In this document: positions 19,128-28,779 of the stretch, in pieces
Position numbering within the stretch: the first letter of the stretch is position 1
Layout of the letters: each line of letters begins with the position of its first letter
Assembly (NCBI RefSeq): GCF_900101525.1
Contig: NZ_FMZD01000009.1
Location: 1 to 64,000 of the forward strand
Source: Marinilactibacillus psychrotolerans
GTDB lineage: Bacteria; Bacillota; Bacilli; Lactobacillales; Carnobacteriaceae_A
Length of the DNA: 64,000 nt
Direction: 5' to 3'
Notes under the pieces: generated by a model
What the model was told of the DNA's origin: nothing
Databases searched by the model: none
The model's input: the letters and a program-made list of their open reading frames with translations, nothing else
Made by a program: the position numbers and the translations under genes

Positions 19128-19739
19128 ATGACACAAACGATTTTATCAGCAATTGCTGTTTATATATCTACCAGCATTGATTATTTGTTTATCTTAATGA
19201 TTATTTTTTCTCAAAGCTATACTAGAAAAGGGCTTTTTCAAATTTATGGTGGTCAATATATTGGGACTGGTATCTTAGTAGTTGCGAGCTTATTCGCAGC
19301 TTATATATTAAATTTCATTCCTCAAGACTGGTTGATCGGACTGCTTGGATTGATTCCAATTTTCTTAGGGGTTCGTATCGCCTTGCTGAAAGAAAGCGAA
19401 GAAGAAGAGGGGAAAGTGGTCGAGAAACTGGAAAAACGCGGATCTACACGCTTATTTTGGGTTGTGACTCTACTAACCATTGCTTCTGGCGGTGATAATT
19501 TAGGAATTTATATTCCTTACTTTACTTCTCTATCCTTTTCAGAAATTATAGTGATACTGATTGTATTCTTCATTTCAACCTTTCTTCTTTGCCAGGTTAG
19601 TTACAAATTAGCAGAAATCTCTTTTGTATCTGAAACGATTGAAAAATATGAACGAATTATTGTTCCGGTCGTATTCATAGGACTTGGACTATATATCATG
19701 TTAGAAAATGGCACAATTAGTACTTTACTGCATATATAA
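19128..19739 (+). CDS. cadD: Cadmium resistance transporter, CadD family
   Basis: A protein of about 203 residues with five or six transmembrane helices. The N-terminus (AIAVYISTSIDYLFILMIIF) and the central WVVTLLTIASGGDNLGIYIPYF segment with conserved Asp/Asn are characteristic of the CadD cation exporters of Gram-positive bacteria. The start is at ATG 19128, because GGAGGA precedes it by about 7 nt, whereas ATG 19113 overlaps this site. An imperfect inverted repeat (AATCTAAAATATATAAGATT, 19079-19098) lies just upstream and could be an operator. No ArsR/CadC regulator is adjacent. Confidence 0.88.
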   Translation: MTQTILSAIAVYISTSIDYLFILMIIFSQSYTRKGLFQIYGGQYIGTGILVVASLFAAYILNFIPQDWLIGLLGLIPIFLGVRIALLKESEEEEGKVVEKLEKRGSTRLFWVVTLLTIASGGDNLGIYIPYFTSLSFSEIIVILIVFFISTFLLCQVSYKLAEISFVSETIEKYERIIVPVVFIGLGLYIMLENGTISTLLHI

Positions 19740-19854
19740 GAAAGAATTCGATTATTACTTTAGTGGTATCCAGCCAATATACTGATATAATAAAAGTGAT
19801 CATTCTCGTAAGTGAATCGTTCAAACTTTTTACATGAGAAAGGTGGATTAAGCC

Positions 19855-20115
19855 ATGGTAAGGTTAAAAAATATGAAAATTCCCAAGACGGAAGACGACT
19901 ACGGAACATTTCAATTAGATGCAATGGGTGATTTATTTTTCAAATATAAAATACAGTTTAATGGAGAGCCGAAACTATTACCTGAATTATTAATGGATGA
20001 TTCTGTTTATATAAATAACAATGGGATCCAATTAGATCCTAACTCTATTTTATTCAAAACAGCTCAAAAGGATTTAACCGATTATTTTGAAGAACAAAAC
20101 TTAAAATTAAGATGA
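19855..20115 (+). CDS. Conserved small hypothetical protein, paralogue A
   Basis: An 86-residue soluble protein of unrecognised family. It is paralogous to the gene at 21387-21638: 53 of 83 aligned positions are identical without a gap, including DYGTFQL, DLFFKYKI, NGEP, DDSVY and PNS. There is no signal peptide or membrane segment. A GAGAAAGGTGG site precedes the ATG. Its 3' end overlaps the reading frame upstream of truA, so it may be cotranscribed with it. Confidence 0.75.
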   Translation: MVRLKNMKIPKTEDDYGTFQLDAMGDLFFKYKIQFNGEPKLLPELLMDDSVYINNNGIQLDPNSILFKTAQKDLTDYFEEQNLKLR

Positions 20116-20129
20116 TTGCGAGGTATAAA

Positions 20130-20870
20130 ATGAAAAATATCAAGATGACAATTGAGTATGATGGTGGTAGATACTTAGGTTGGCAAAGACTCGGTGATTC
20201 GGACAAGACCATTCAAGGAAAAATAGAAAATATTCTAACCAAAATGACCAGTTCCGAAATTGAAATTGTAGGTTCAGGTCGCACAGATGCAGGTACTCAC
20301 GCCAAAGGACAGGTAGCTAATTTCAAGACATCAATCGATATGGATCTCCCTACAATGCAGGAGTATCTGATTCGATATCTTCCTCAAGATATCATCGTCA
20401 AAGAATTGGAAGAAGTTCCAGAAAGGTTCCATGCCAGGTATCATGCCGTCGGGAAAAAATATAGCTATTACGTCTGGAATAACGTTGTTCCTTCTGCTTT
20501 TGAGCGCAATTACAGCTTCCATTACTCTGAACAATTGGATTTGGACAAAATGAATAAAGCCTGTGAAAAATTAATAGGAAGACACGACTTCATCGGTTTC
20601 TCTGCTCTTAAAAAATCCAAAAAATCAACTGTTCGAACTATTGATGAAATTTCTATCCAGAGAGCAGACAATTTACTGCACTTTACGTTTATAGGGGAAG
20701 GCTTTCTATACAAAATGGTTAGAATTCTTATGGGAACACTCCTAGAAATCGGTTCAGGAATTACAGATTTGGAAGTAATTGACACTATATTTGAGAGTGG
20801 CATTAGAAGCGAAGCCGGGATGACCGTACCTGCTCAAGGCCTTTTTCTGGATGAAGTATATTATAATTAA
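20130..20870 (+). CDS. truA: tRNA pseudouridine(38-40) synthase TruA
   Basis: About 246 residues. TruA isomerises uridines 38-40 in the tRNA anticodon arm. The catalytic Asp is in GSGRTDAGTHAKGQV (about residue 50), with the N-terminal TIEYDGGRYLGWQ and C-terminal GFLYKMVRILMGTLLEIG motifs also present. The start is set at ATG 20130, because GAGG lies 6 nt upstream of it; the upstream in-frame ATG 20112 overlaps the preceding gene and has no site. Confidence 0.95.
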   Translation: MKNIKMTIEYDGGRYLGWQRLGDSDKTIQGKIENILTKMTSSEIEIVGSGRTDAGTHAKGQVANFKTSIDMDLPTMQEYLIRYLPQDIIVKELEEVPERFHARYHAVGKKYSYYVWNNVVPSAFERNYSFHYSEQLDLDKMNKACEKLIGRHDFIGFSALKKSKKSTVRTIDEISIQRADNLLHFTFIGEGFLYKMVRILMGTLLEIGSGITDLEVIDTIFESGIRSEAGMTVPAQGLFLDEVYYN

Positions 20871-20993
20871 AAAGCGCAAGTAATTTTCAAATACTCCATC
20901 TATAATATGTACCAACAGAAACTAATCTATCAAAGTAAAAACCAATCATTTGATTTGACGAAAGCTATTCAAAGAATGATTTTTATTAACTAA

Positions 20994-21218
20994 CTAGGCA
21001 TTATATCCAAACATAACAGCCCACAATAATAAATATAACGATATCAATATAATGATTACGCCTAAAATTATACTCATTAGCGCTGTAGATTTGCTTTGCT
21101 TTCTGACTTTTGTTCCAGTCACTACAAGCATGATACCCCCAAATAAAAAGATAAGTTCAAATAGCAAGATTGGCCATCTGATTTCTAATACTTCTTGTAA
21201 AAGATAGATCATTTCCAT
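20994..21218 (-). CDS. Small hypothetical membrane protein
   Basis: About 74 residues with two hydrophobic helices (about 12-35 and 46-70) separated by a basic turn (KVRKQSKSTA). The start at ATG 21218 follows an AAGGAGGG site by 5 nt; the longer in-frame reading has none. The family is not recognised. It lies on the opposite strand between truA and paralogue B. Confidence 0.65.
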   Translation of the reverse strand: MEMIYLLQEVLEIRWPILLFELIFLFGGIMLVVTGTKVRKQSKSTALMSIILGVIIILISLYLLLWAVMFGYNA

Positions 21219-21386
21219 AAGTGCCCTCCTTCGCTCAGTATATTGAATAGAGAATTTCATAATGCATAGACTAAAGAACTGTTCATTTAAGTTATTTTAC
21301 CATATATAATTGATATTATGATACGATCAATTATCACGCTCTCAAAAATGAATAATGGGTAAAGTATAAAAAGGAGGACCCAATTT

Positions 21387-21638
21387 ATGTCAAAAATAAA
21401 AAATATGAAATTTCCTGATCATCAATCGGATTACGGAACATTTCAACTAAATGCTATGGCTGATTTGTTTTTCAAGTATAAAATTGAATCCAACGGTGAA
21501 CCAAGGTTACTGCCGGAATTCTTACTTGATGATTCTGTTTATTTTAACAATAAGGGACTTTATTTGAATCCTAATTCAGTTCTATTCAATGCTGCAGAGA
21601 AAGATTTGAACAACTACTTTGAAAAAAATAAAATCTAA
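21387..21638 (+). CDS. Conserved small hypothetical protein, paralogue B
   Basis: An 83-residue soluble protein, second copy of the family at 19855-20115 (64% identical by direct count). It has its own AAAAAGGAGG ribosome binding site and a terminator downstream, so it is expressed independently. No function can be inferred beyond strong conservation between the copies of the aromatic-rich core and the NGEP.LLPE..DDSVY segment. Confidence 0.75.
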   Translation: MSKIKNMKFPDHQSDYGTFQLNAMADLFFKYKIESNGEPRLLPEFLLDDSVYFNNKGLYLNPNSVLFNAAEKDLNNYFEKNKI

Positions 21639-21674
21639 TTCCTTAATGAGTTACTTTAACTTCACCCTGACAAG

Positions 21675-21717
21675 GTCTCTTTTCTCTAAAATTAGAGGAA
21701 AGAGCTTTTTTATTTTT
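21675..21717 (+). terminator. Terminator after paralogue B
   Basis: CTCTTTTCTCTA pairs with TAGAGGAAAGAG (one wobble) around a short loop and is followed by CTTTTTTATTTTTT. Confidence 0.85.
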
Positions 21718-21781
21718 TAAACAGAACTTTTTTATCTCAAATTTAAACTACTATATTTTAAAAATATTTGCTATAAAGGCG

Positions 21782-21835
21782 TTGCTTAAAAATCCACTTG
21801 GTGATATACTCAGTTTATAATAATTACAATGTAAT
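21782..21835 (+). promoter_or_regulatory. Promoter and palindromic operator of the cupin gene
   Basis: TTGCTT (21782-21787) and TATACT (21805-21810) are spaced by 17 nt. Just after the predicted transcription start is the 13-bp palindrome ATTACAATGTAAT (21823-21835), nested in a larger repeat CAGTTTATA/TATAAACTG. This arrangement suggests repression by a dimeric regulator, not identified here. Confidence 0.5.
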
Positions 21836-21861
21836 AAAAAATATAAACTGGAGGCGGAATT

Positions 21862-22284
21862 ATGATTATTGACTATAAAGACCATGGAAAAGAACCTTAC
21901 GTAATTAATATTGAAGATGCCACAACTAAAAATTCGAATTATCGTACAACCATTTGGACTGGTGAAAAGTTGCAGGTAACTGTAATGTCTATAGAACCAG
22001 GTGATGATATCGGGTTGGAAGTGCATCACGGAATCGATCAATTTATTCGTATTGAAAAGGGCACTGGACTGTGCAAAATGGGCCCTACTGAAGACAATTT
22101 GAATGTTGAAAAACCTGTCTCTGACGATGACGCTGTTTTTGTACCGGCTGACATGTGGCACAATATTGAAAATACTGGAGACGAGTCCCTTAAACTTTAT
22201 ACCATTTATGCTGGTCCTGATCACCTAGAAGGAACCGTTCATCCTACCCATAAGGATGCAGAAAATGATCCAAATGAACATTAA
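21862..22284 (+). CDS. Cupin-domain protein
   Basis: A 140-residue single-domain cupin. Metal-ligand motif 1 is read as LEVHHGIDQFIRIEKGTG and motif 2 as VPADMWHNIEN, followed by the YAGPDHLEGTVHPT tail typical of a widespread family of small bacterial cupins. The enzymatic role is unknown. It has a GGAGGCGG ribosome binding site and its own promoter and terminator. Confidence 0.88.
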   Translation: MIIDYKDHGKEPYVINIEDATTKNSNYRTTIWTGEKLQVTVMSIEPGDDIGLEVHHGIDQFIRIEKGTGLCKMGPTEDNLNVEKPVSDDDAVFVPADMWHNIENTGDESLKLYTIYAGPDHLEGTVHPTHKDAENDPNEH

Positions 22285-22296
22285 CTATTAAAAGTG

Positions 22297-22347
22297 CAGA
22301 ATAAAAACCGTTTATACCTTCTACAAAGGATAAACGGTTTAATTCTG
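22297..22347. terminator. Bidirectional terminator
   Basis: A long stem (CAGAAT..AAACCGTTTAT / ATAAACGGTTT..ATTCTG) with T-rich sequence on the right and A-rich on the left separates the convergent cupin and oxidoreductase genes. Confidence 0.85.
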
Positions 22348-22377
22348 TTATTTTTATTACTCAAAAATCATTTCTGA

Positions 22378-23412
22378 CTAACTTGATTGATTATTGAGAC
22401 CCATTTGACGAATACTTTCTTCTAAAATCTCAATTTGACGAATGGTTTCTTCGTCCTTCACTATTTTTTCTTTCCCGTTTATTAATGATTCGTATATCCC
22501 TTGATATATACGGCTATAATCTCCTACTTCTGATACCACTTTTTCTTCGTGGTATTGTCCTAACTCATCCATATAGTATAAAGTACCGTAATGTTCTGGG
22601 AGATCTACACCAAAGTCTTTATTGTCAGGCATATAAAATAATTTCAAGTGTTCTTCTTGACGATCTTTTGTCTCTTTGATAAAAGTCCCTTTTGTACCAT
22701 AGACAACAAAACTTGGCCGTTCTTTCATTCTGAAATAACTTGATTTTACAGATACTTTCAAATTGCTAGCATAATGTAAGTCCAAATCAAAATAATCATT
22801 CATTCGACCACTTCCCAAAAGTTGACGGACATCATAATTCACTTTGTTTGGGCTACCAAAATAAGCTATAACCTGATCTACCGTGTGACATGCATGCGTA
22901 TATAAGAAACTATCTAATGGACTGAATGTGTCACTAGACTTTGGTACCTCTGGTCGGAAGTAGTCAAAATGCATATCCATCTCAAAAACCTCGCCTAGCA
23001 CGCCACTTTCAATTACTTTTTGCACAGTTAAAAAGTCGGAATCAAAGCGACGATTTTGATAACATTGAATAAATAATCCTTTTTCTTCTGCTAGAGCAAA
23101 TAATTCTTTCGCTTGTTCAGAAGTTTCAGAAAAAGGTTTTTCTACTAATGCGTTTTTTCCATTGATCAGCGCTTCTCTAGCTAAATCATAATGACTTTGT
23201 GGAGGCGTAGAAATAACCACTAACTGCACTTCGGAATCATCCCATATTTCATTAATATCTTTCACATACTCTACATCTGGTAAAGCGTCCCAAGGAGATT
23301 GATCTTCTGGGGATAATATTTTCTTGATTTTGATATCTTCAACTTTAGTTGAAAATGGAATATGATAGCGATTGGCACTCTTTCCATTTCCGATATAAGC
23401 AATAGTTAACAT
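22378..23412 (-). CDS. Gfo/Idh/MocA-family oxidoreductase
   Basis: A 344-residue NAD(P)-dependent oxidoreductase. The N-terminal Rossmann motif is IAYIGNGKSANRYHIP; the EKP motif (LVEKPFSETSEQAKELF, about residues 91-107) and the THACHTVDQVIAYFG segment with the catalytic His are present. This is the YhhX/YcjS-like branch acting on sugars, inositols or heme breakdown-like substrates. It is divergent from an RpiR regulator across 256 nt, a typical pairing for a sugar-responsive gene. Confidence 0.9.
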   Translation of the reverse strand: MLTIAYIGNGKSANRYHIPFSTKVEDIKIKKILSPEDQSPWDALPDVEYVKDINEIWDDSEVQLVVISTPPQSHYDLAREALINGKNALVEKPFSETSEQAKELFALAEEKGLFIQCYQNRRFDSDFLTVQKVIESGVLGEVFEMDMHFDYFRPEVPKSSDTFSPLDSFLYTHACHTVDQVIAYFGSPNKVNYDVRQLLGSGRMNDYFDLDLHYASNLKVSVKSSYFRMKERPSFVVYGTKGTFIKETKDRQEEHLKLFYMPDNKDFGVDLPEHYGTLYYMDELGQYHEEKVVSEVGDYSRIYQGIYESLINGKEKIVKDEETIRQIEILEESIRQMGLNNQSS

Positions 23413-23668
23413 AAAAGTAGCTCCTCCTATATATTTTCTATTTTACTAAGCATCTGCTGATTTTCAGGTTAAATCTTTTACCTATATTTAGCATTGCTTA
23501 TTCAATATCATTTAACCATTAAAAAAAAGATAAGTAAACGAATCCCAAAAAGTAGACATTTTATTCAAAAATTTTATCCTTTACGAAGATAAATGTGGAA
23601 TTTCTTTTCATAATCTATAGATTGACAAGAAATAGGGAATCATTCAAAATATAACTAGGAGGTCTATT

Positions 23669-24529
23669 ATGATGATTTTAACTGCACTTCAAAAACAGAT
23701 TGGATTTAACGACTCAGAAAGAGCATTGGCTGATTACATATTAAATAATCGTGAAAAGGTCTTGGATTATTCTATACAATCTTTATCACAAAACACTTTC
23801 ACTTCAACTTCTACTATTGTCCGTTTTTGTCGTAAAATAGGTTTGAAAGGATATAAAGACTTTAAAATCAAGTGGTCTGCAGAACTTCAAAAAGAATATA
23901 ATGCTATAACAAATGTAAATCCTGACTTCCCATTTACAGAAGACGATTCCTATAAAGAAATACAAAAAAAGATTTTAGAATTATTTACAGAATCACTGCA
24001 GAAAACGCATTCCATCAATTCAAATGAACGTATGGAAGACGCCGTTGATCTTTTACTCAGTGCAAGACGTATTGGGATTTTTGCGTATGGAGATACTTAT
24101 CTTCCAGCCTTGAATTTCCAAAATAAAATGATGAAAATCGATATGCCTATTCAGTTATCTGTTCTTCCGGGAGAGAACCGCCATTTAGCAGCTAATTTCG
24201 GCCAAAATGATTGTGCTATTATTCTCTCGTACAGTGGAGAAAGTAAAAATAATTACTTTATTACAAATATTTTGAAAAAAAATCATACACGTATTATTGT
24301 TATTTCTGCAAATCCTGATTCTCACATTGCTAGCCTGGCTGATTTAATTCTTCCTGTTGCAAAAAGTGAAAGTAAATCTGTAAAACTTTCAACTTTTTCA
24401 TCTCAAATCGCTATAGATTATATCTTAAACACTTTATATGGTTGTATTTTTGTGGCAAATTATGAGAAAAATCAGACTAAACGAATTGAATCTGAGACTT
24501 TATTAATTAATGATCGTTTCGATTCATGA
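23669..24529 (+). CDS. RpiR/MurR-family transcriptional regulator
   Basis: A 286-residue regulator with an N-terminal HTH_6 domain (SIQSLSQNTFTSTSTIVRFCRKIGLKGYKDF, residues about 37-67, given here as two parts: wing Ser/Thr-rich and helix RFCRKIGL) and a C-terminal SIS sugar-phosphate-binding domain (IILSYSGESKNNYFI). It probably controls the divergent Gfo/Idh/MocA gene and itself. An AGGAGG site precedes two adjacent ATG codons (23669 and 23672). Confidence 0.9.
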   Translation: MMILTALQKQIGFNDSERALADYILNNREKVLDYSIQSLSQNTFTSTSTIVRFCRKIGLKGYKDFKIKWSAELQKEYNAITNVNPDFPFTEDDSYKEIQKKILELFTESLQKTHSINSNERMEDAVDLLLSARRIGIFAYGDTYLPALNFQNKMMKIDMPIQLSVLPGENRHLAANFGQNDCAIILSYSGESKNNYFITNILKKNHTRIIVISANPDSHIASLADLILPVAKSESKSVKLSTFSSQIAIDYILNTLYGCIFVANYEKNQTKRIESETLLINDRFDS

Positions 24530-24545
24530 AAGTCAGCATATAAAA

Positions 24546-24592
24546 CGAGACTAGCTGTCCCCTATCATCTCAAGGAGGATCAGCTAGTCTAG
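24546..24592. terminator. Probable terminator between rpiR-like and lactate oxidase genes
   Basis: CGAGACTAGCTG pairs with CAGCTAGTCTAG across a 23-nt loop. The T tract is short on the minus strand (CGTTTTAT) and weak on the plus strand, so termination efficiency is uncertain. Confidence 0.6.
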
Positions 24593-24602
24593 TTCCTATT
24601 GC

Positions 24603-25724
24603 TTATTTATATCGAGCATTATCAAATAATTTGGCCTGTTTAATGTCTTCTATCGTCTGTGTTCCCGCCAACTGCATTACACGTTTCAAATCTGTTTCAA
24701 AATATTCAAGCACAGAGTATACGCCTTTCCAGCCACCTAACGCTAGTCCATAGAGCATTGGCCGACCAAGCGCTACGATATCCGCTCCACTAGCCAACGC
24801 TTTAAAGATATGTTCTCCACGACGAATCCCACTATCAAAGATAATGGGTACACGTTTACCAACTGCTCTTGAAATTTCTGCAAGTGTATCAAAAGATCCT
24901 GGCGCGCCATCTAATTGGCGTCCTCCATGATTGGATACCCAGATTCCAGAAGCGCCAACACCGATTGCAAGCAAGGCGTCTTCCGGCGTCTGCACTCCTT
25001 TAACAATAATTGGCAAGCCAGAATAACTTGCCAGGAACTCTACATCTTTTGGACTGATCTTTTGTTTTGATTGAGCATAAATATTATTTAATGACATATT
25101 TTCTCCGCTACCGGATAGATAGCGAGAAACAATCGGCATGCCAAATGGATAGACAAATTTGTTTCGAATATCGGTTTCTCTATTTCCACTCAGCGTAGCA
25201 TCGGCGGTCAAGATAATGGCTGTGGCCCCATCTTTTTTTGCTTCATCAACAATCAGTTTATTTAATTCATCATCCTTGCTCATATAAAGCTGGAACCACC
25301 TAGGAGATCCTTTCAATCCCTCTTCAATTTCTTCAAAAGTTGCGCCAGAGTATGCACTGATTGACATGATTGTTCCATATTCAGAAACGCCTCTAGCTGT
25401 TCCAGATTCTTTTGTTGCATGGGCTAGCCCGTGTGCCGCAATAGGTGCCATGATAAAAGGCGCTGGAATATTATGTCCTAAGATAGTGGTCTTTGTATCT
25501 GGATTTTCGACATCTGCTAATACTCTAGGTAAAATGCCTTTGTGGTTAAAAGAATCTATATTCTGTTTCTTTGTATATTCATCCCCTGAACCACCTGATA
25601 TATAGCCATATCCGCCACTTGGCATGACTTCTTTTGCTAATGCTTCCAGTTCAAACGTATTTACTATGTCAATTTCTTTCACTTCTGTTGGGGCATTATA
25701 TTGGTTGTTTTTATCTCCTGACAA
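24603..25724 (-). CDS. lctO: L-lactate oxidase (FMN-dependent)
   Basis: About 373 residues, extremely close in sequence pattern to Aerococcus viridans lactate oxidase: [41 protein letters not shown] and [16 protein letters not shown], which carries the catalytic His and Arg, are all present. It oxidises L-lactate to pyruvate with O2, giving H2O2, and is cytoplasmic. A GTG at 25733 lies within the AAGGAG site, so TTG 25724 (8 nt after it) is the more likely start. A cre-like site upstream suggests catabolite repression. Confidence 0.92.
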   Translation of the reverse strand: MSGDKNNQYNAPTEVKEIDIVNTFELEALAKEVMPSGGYGYISGGSGDEYTKKQNIDSFNHKGILPRVLADVENPDTKTTILGHNIPAPFIMAPIAAHGLAHATKESGTARGVSEYGTIMSISAYSGATFEEIEEGLKGSPRWFQLYMSKDDELNKLIVDEAKKDGATAIILTADATLSGNRETDIRNKFVYPFGMPIVSRYLSGSGENMSLNNIYAQSKQKISPKDVEFLASYSGLPIIVKGVQTPEDALLAIGVGASGIWVSNHGGRQLDGAPGSFDTLAEISRAVGKRVPIIFDSGIRRGEHIFKALASGADIVALGRPMLYGLALGGWKGVYSVLEYFETDLKRVMQLAGTQTIEDIKQAKLFDNARYK

Positions 25725-25805
25725 AGCGTTCACTCCTTATATTAAATGAAATAGTTGTCTACAACGTTAACTATAAAAAAATAATACTATATCGTTCAAT
25801 TTTAA

Positions 25806-25819
25806 TGTAAACGGTTTAA
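25806..25819 (-). promoter_or_regulatory. cre-like site in the lactate oxidase promoter
   Basis: TGTAAACGGTTTAA matches the cre consensus at 12 of 14 positions. It overlaps a possible TTTACA -35 box of the minus-strand lctO promoter, so CcpA would act as a repressor there. Confidence 0.5.
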
Positions 25820-25844
25820 AAAATCAAAGTAATCCACTCTATTT

Positions 25845-26051
25845 TTACACTTGAGGGGTAATATCAATAACGACTTCCCCACGTTCATCCAGTAACGGTG
25901 TAATACTGCTTCCCCCGCCTACCCAAGACTGAAGATAATTCACACCCGTTTCCTGGTCAATAAGAATAATTAATCTTCCAACCTCTGAAATATCTTCAGT
26001 ATGTTTTACTACAAAACGATTATTGTTCGTATCTTTATTTTTATTAAACAT
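25845..26051 (-). CDS. DUF6440-like small protein
   Basis: About 68 residues. The core GVNYLQSWVGGGSSITPLLDERGEVVI matches the pattern of the small DUF6440 family (sequence ...D..TGVNYL...G..GGLTPLLD..G.); function unknown. The start is uncertain: ATG 26051 lies 9 nt after GGAG, while ATG codons at 26057 and 26066 lie too close to or within the site. It is a separate gene upstream of lctO on the same strand, with the lctO promoter between them. Confidence 0.7.
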   Translation of the reverse strand: MFNKNKDTNNNRFVVKHTEDISEVGRLIILIDQETGVNYLQSWVGGGSSITPLLDERGEVVIDITPQV

Positions 26052-26333
26052 GCTCATCTTCTCCATTCATATATTTTTCTTTTATTTATATTCAATAATT
26101 ATCTCATACGACTTCTTTAATAGCAGCTATTAGCACTTTAATTATTATATATTTTTCATACTCATTAATCGATAAAGTAATTTTTATTCCTTAACTATCT
26201 AAAAAGCCCCTTTTTATATCTATATGGAAATTTTCGTTTTTGAAGATTTTTTTAATAGACAATGTAATAGATCGTCATAAAATCTTTTAGTCTAAAATCC
26301 ATAGTTTTCCTCTCAAAAAAGTAATTCAAAAAT
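26052..26333. other. Intergenic region without recognisable gene
   Basis: About 280 very AT-rich bases upstream of the DUF6440-like gene. It should contain that gene's promoter, but no clear box pair stands out. No ORF with a ribosome binding site is seen. Confidence 0.5.
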
Positions 26334-26381
26334 AAAAATTCTTCAAGCATTCTAATTCAATAGAATACATGAAGAATTTTT
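26334..26381 (-). terminator. Terminator of the glutamine-type ABC transporter operon
   Basis: AAAAATTCTTCA-G-ATTCTA pairs with TAGAAT-TGAAGAATTTTT around AATTCAA; A and T runs flank both sides. It starts 5 nt after the ATPase stop. Confidence 0.85.
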
Positions 26382-26385
26382 CAGC

Positions 26386-27114
26386 TTATAATACTTTATC
26401 TAAAAAGTCTTTTGTTCGTTCGTTTTCAGGATTGTTAAAGATTTGTTCCGGTGTTCCTATCTCAACAATGTGGCCTTCATCCATAAAGATTATACGATCA
26501 GCCATTTCCCTAGCAAATCCCATCTCATGAGTAACAACAATCATTGTCATTCCTTCTTGCGCTAGTTTTTTCATAGCTCCCAGCACTTCTCCAACCATCT
26601 CTGGATCCAACGCACTTGTTGGTTCATCAAAAAGCATAATATCAGGATCCATGGCTAAAGCTCTCGCAATAGCGACACGCTGCTTTTGTCCTCCAGACAA
26701 CGAACTTGGGTAAGCATCCGCTTTATCTTCCATTCCAACACTTTCCAAAAGTTTCATAGCTAACTTTTCTCCTTCACTTTTGGAAATATTCAATAGCTGT
26801 TGGGGCGCTAAAATAATATTATCTGTAACTGATAAATGGGGAAAAAGATTAAACTGTTGAAACACCATTCCAATATTTTCTCGAACTTTATTGATATTTT
26901 GAGCAGGGTCCGTTAAATCATGATCATCTACAATAACCTTACCGCCGCTAACTTCCTCTAATAAATTCATACAGCGTAAAAAAGTGCTTTTTCCTGATCC
27001 AGAAGGACCAATAATTACTACGACTTCGCCTTCTTTTACTTCAAGATCCAAGCCTTTTAATACTTCTAAATTTCCAAAACTCTTTTTTAGTTGTTCTGTT
27101 TTAAGTTTAATCAT
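26386..27114 (-). CDS. Amino acid ABC transporter ATP-binding protein (GlnQ-like)
   Basis: A polar amino acid transporter ATPase of about 242 residues. Walker A is [15 protein letters not shown], the signature is [15 protein letters not shown], and Walker B is [14 protein letters not shown], followed by [17 protein letters not shown]. The start at ATG 27114 overlaps the end of the upstream gene by 8 nt, so translation is coupled; a longer TTG reading is less likely. It energises the permease encoded by the preceding gene. Confidence 0.94.
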   Translation of the reverse strand: MIKLKTEQLKKSFGNLEVLKGLDLEVKEGEVVVIIGPSGSGKSTFLRCMNLLEEVSGGKVIVDDHDLTDPAQNINKVRENIGMVFQQFNLFPHLSVTDNIILAPQQLLNISKSEGEKLAMKLLESVGMEDKADAYPSSLSGGQKQRVAIARALAMDPDIMLFDEPTSALDPEMVGEVLGAMKKLAQEGMTMIVVTHEMGFAREMADRIIFMDEGHIVEIGTPEQIFNNPENERTKDFLDKVL

Positions 27115-28555
27115 TTGTAATAAGTCTCCTTTCAATCAAATTCGAAAGTTTAGTTAGTAAAGTAATCATAATCAAGTAAATTAATCCTACAATAATCCAC
27201 ATTGAACCCGACTGATACGAACGAGCAATAATAATACGACCTGTTTGAGTCAACTCTACAATTCCAATCACTGCCAGTATAGATGTATCTTTCAAAGTAA
27301 TCACAAACTGATTAATCAATGAAGGAATCATAATTTTAATTGCTTGAGGGACTACAACTTTACGCATTGAAAGTCCATACGGCAAACCTAAACTACGAGC
27401 AGCCTCTAGCTGTCCCTTATCAACTGCTGCAATTCCGCCACGTACTTGTTCAGCAATATATGCAGTTGTATTTAAGCTTAAGGTTATGATACCTGCCATG
27501 AAAGCTGTGATTTGTATTCCTAATAACTGAGGAACAGTAAAGTACATGAAAAACGCTAATACAATCAATGGTATCCCACGTAAAATTGTCACATAGATAT
27601 TCGCTATGAAATTCAGCACTGCACTTGGAGCAGCACTAAACAAACCAATTATTGTTCCGGCAACCAAAGCAATTGCAAAAGACACTAAAGTTAGTACCAA
27701 AGTACGGCCCAGACCTTTAAGTAAGTTTTCATAGTTTTTTTCTATCAAACCAAAGAATCCACTACTTGTTGTTCCTTGTACATTCTCGCCCAAATAGGTT
27801 TCAATTATATCATCATATGTTCCATTTTCTCGTATATTAACCAAACCGGCATTAAATTTTTCAATTAATTCAGGGTTCAATCCTTTATTAACTGCAAATC
27901 CATATGAATCACCCTCTTCCGGCTCAGTCGGTAAGCGTAATGGTAAATCTTGTTGAATGGCATAAGCCATAACAGGGTAGTCTTCAATAACAGCATCAGA
28001 GTGATTTGACAGAACATCTTCATACATTCCTGACGAATCTTCAAATTGATTAATCTCAAAATCATACGTTTCCTGGAGCTCATTTGCCAATTCTGCTCCA
28101 ATCGTTCCCACTTTTACCGCTACTGTTTTCCCTTCAAGATCTTCATAAGAATTAATCTCTTCGTTATCTTCGCGTACGGCCATAACTGGACCAGCATCAA
28201 AATAGGGCTCGGAGAAATCAAACGCCTCTTCACGCTCCGGGGTGATGCTCATTGCAGCAATCATCCCATCAACTTGATTAGCCTCCAAAGCCTGTAATCC
28301 TGCACTGAAATTCATTGGTCTTAAATCAAATTGAAAACCTTGATCTTCAGCAATAGCTGTAAGTATATCAATGTCTATCCCTACATACTCTCCATCTTCA
28401 TTCTCATATTCAAATGGTGCAAAGGTAGCGTCAGTTGCAATAATGTATGTTTCTTCTTCTGCATTGACATCTGCGGGAAATAAAAATAGATTTAAAACCA
28501 AAGCAGCTACGAATAGCAACCCTAATGTTATTTTATTTTTCCTGAAACCTTTCAT
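27107..28555 (-). CDS. Fused amino acid-binding protein and permease (GlnP/ArtM-type)
   Basis: About 482 residues combining a signal peptide (residues 1-30), a family 3 solute-binding domain ([20 protein letters not shown] to about residue 255) and a membrane permease domain (about 270-480) with the EAA loop ([20 protein letters not shown]). Such fusions are common in lactic acid bacteria (GlnP of Lactococcus). The substrate is probably glutamine/glutamate or another polar amino acid. The start at ATG 28555 follows AAAAGG; ATG 28564 overlaps that site. Confidence 0.93.
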   Translation of the reverse strand: MKGFRKNKITLGLLFVAALVLNLFLFPADVNAEEETYIIATDATFAPFEYENEDGEYVGIDIDILTAIAEDQGFQFDLRPMNFSAGLQALEANQVDGMIAAMSITPEREEAFDFSEPYFDAGPVMAVREDNEEINSYEDLEGKTVAVKVGTIGAELANELQETYDFEINQFEDSSGMYEDVLSNHSDAVIEDYPVMAYAIQQDLPLRLPTEPEEGDSYGFAVNKGLNPELIEKFNAGLVNIRENGTYDDIIETYLGENVQGTTSSGFFGLIEKNYENLLKGLGRTLVLTLVSFAIALVAGTIIGLFSAAPSAVLNFIANIYVTILRGIPLIVLAFFMYFTVPQLLGIQITAFMAGIITLSLNTTAYIAEQVRGGIAAVDKGQLEAARSLGLPYGLSMRKVVVPQAIKIMIPSLINQFVITLKDTSILAVIGIVELTQTGRIIIARSYQSGSMWIIVGLIYLIMITLLTKLSNLIERRLITND

Positions 28556-28779
28556 ACTATCCATCCTTTTCTCTTTCCAATTTATGACACGGTATCTTTT
28601 AAATTATACAGTAATTACAAGGATGAAAACAACATTATCTATTACTCGTTATATTTTCATATGATTATTAACCAAAAATAGATAATTACTTAATTTTATT
28701 AGGTTTAGCTTGATTTATAGATGATCCTACTTTAATTCACTAATCTGTTTCTGGATAGGTTACACTGAGTTGGACGGAA

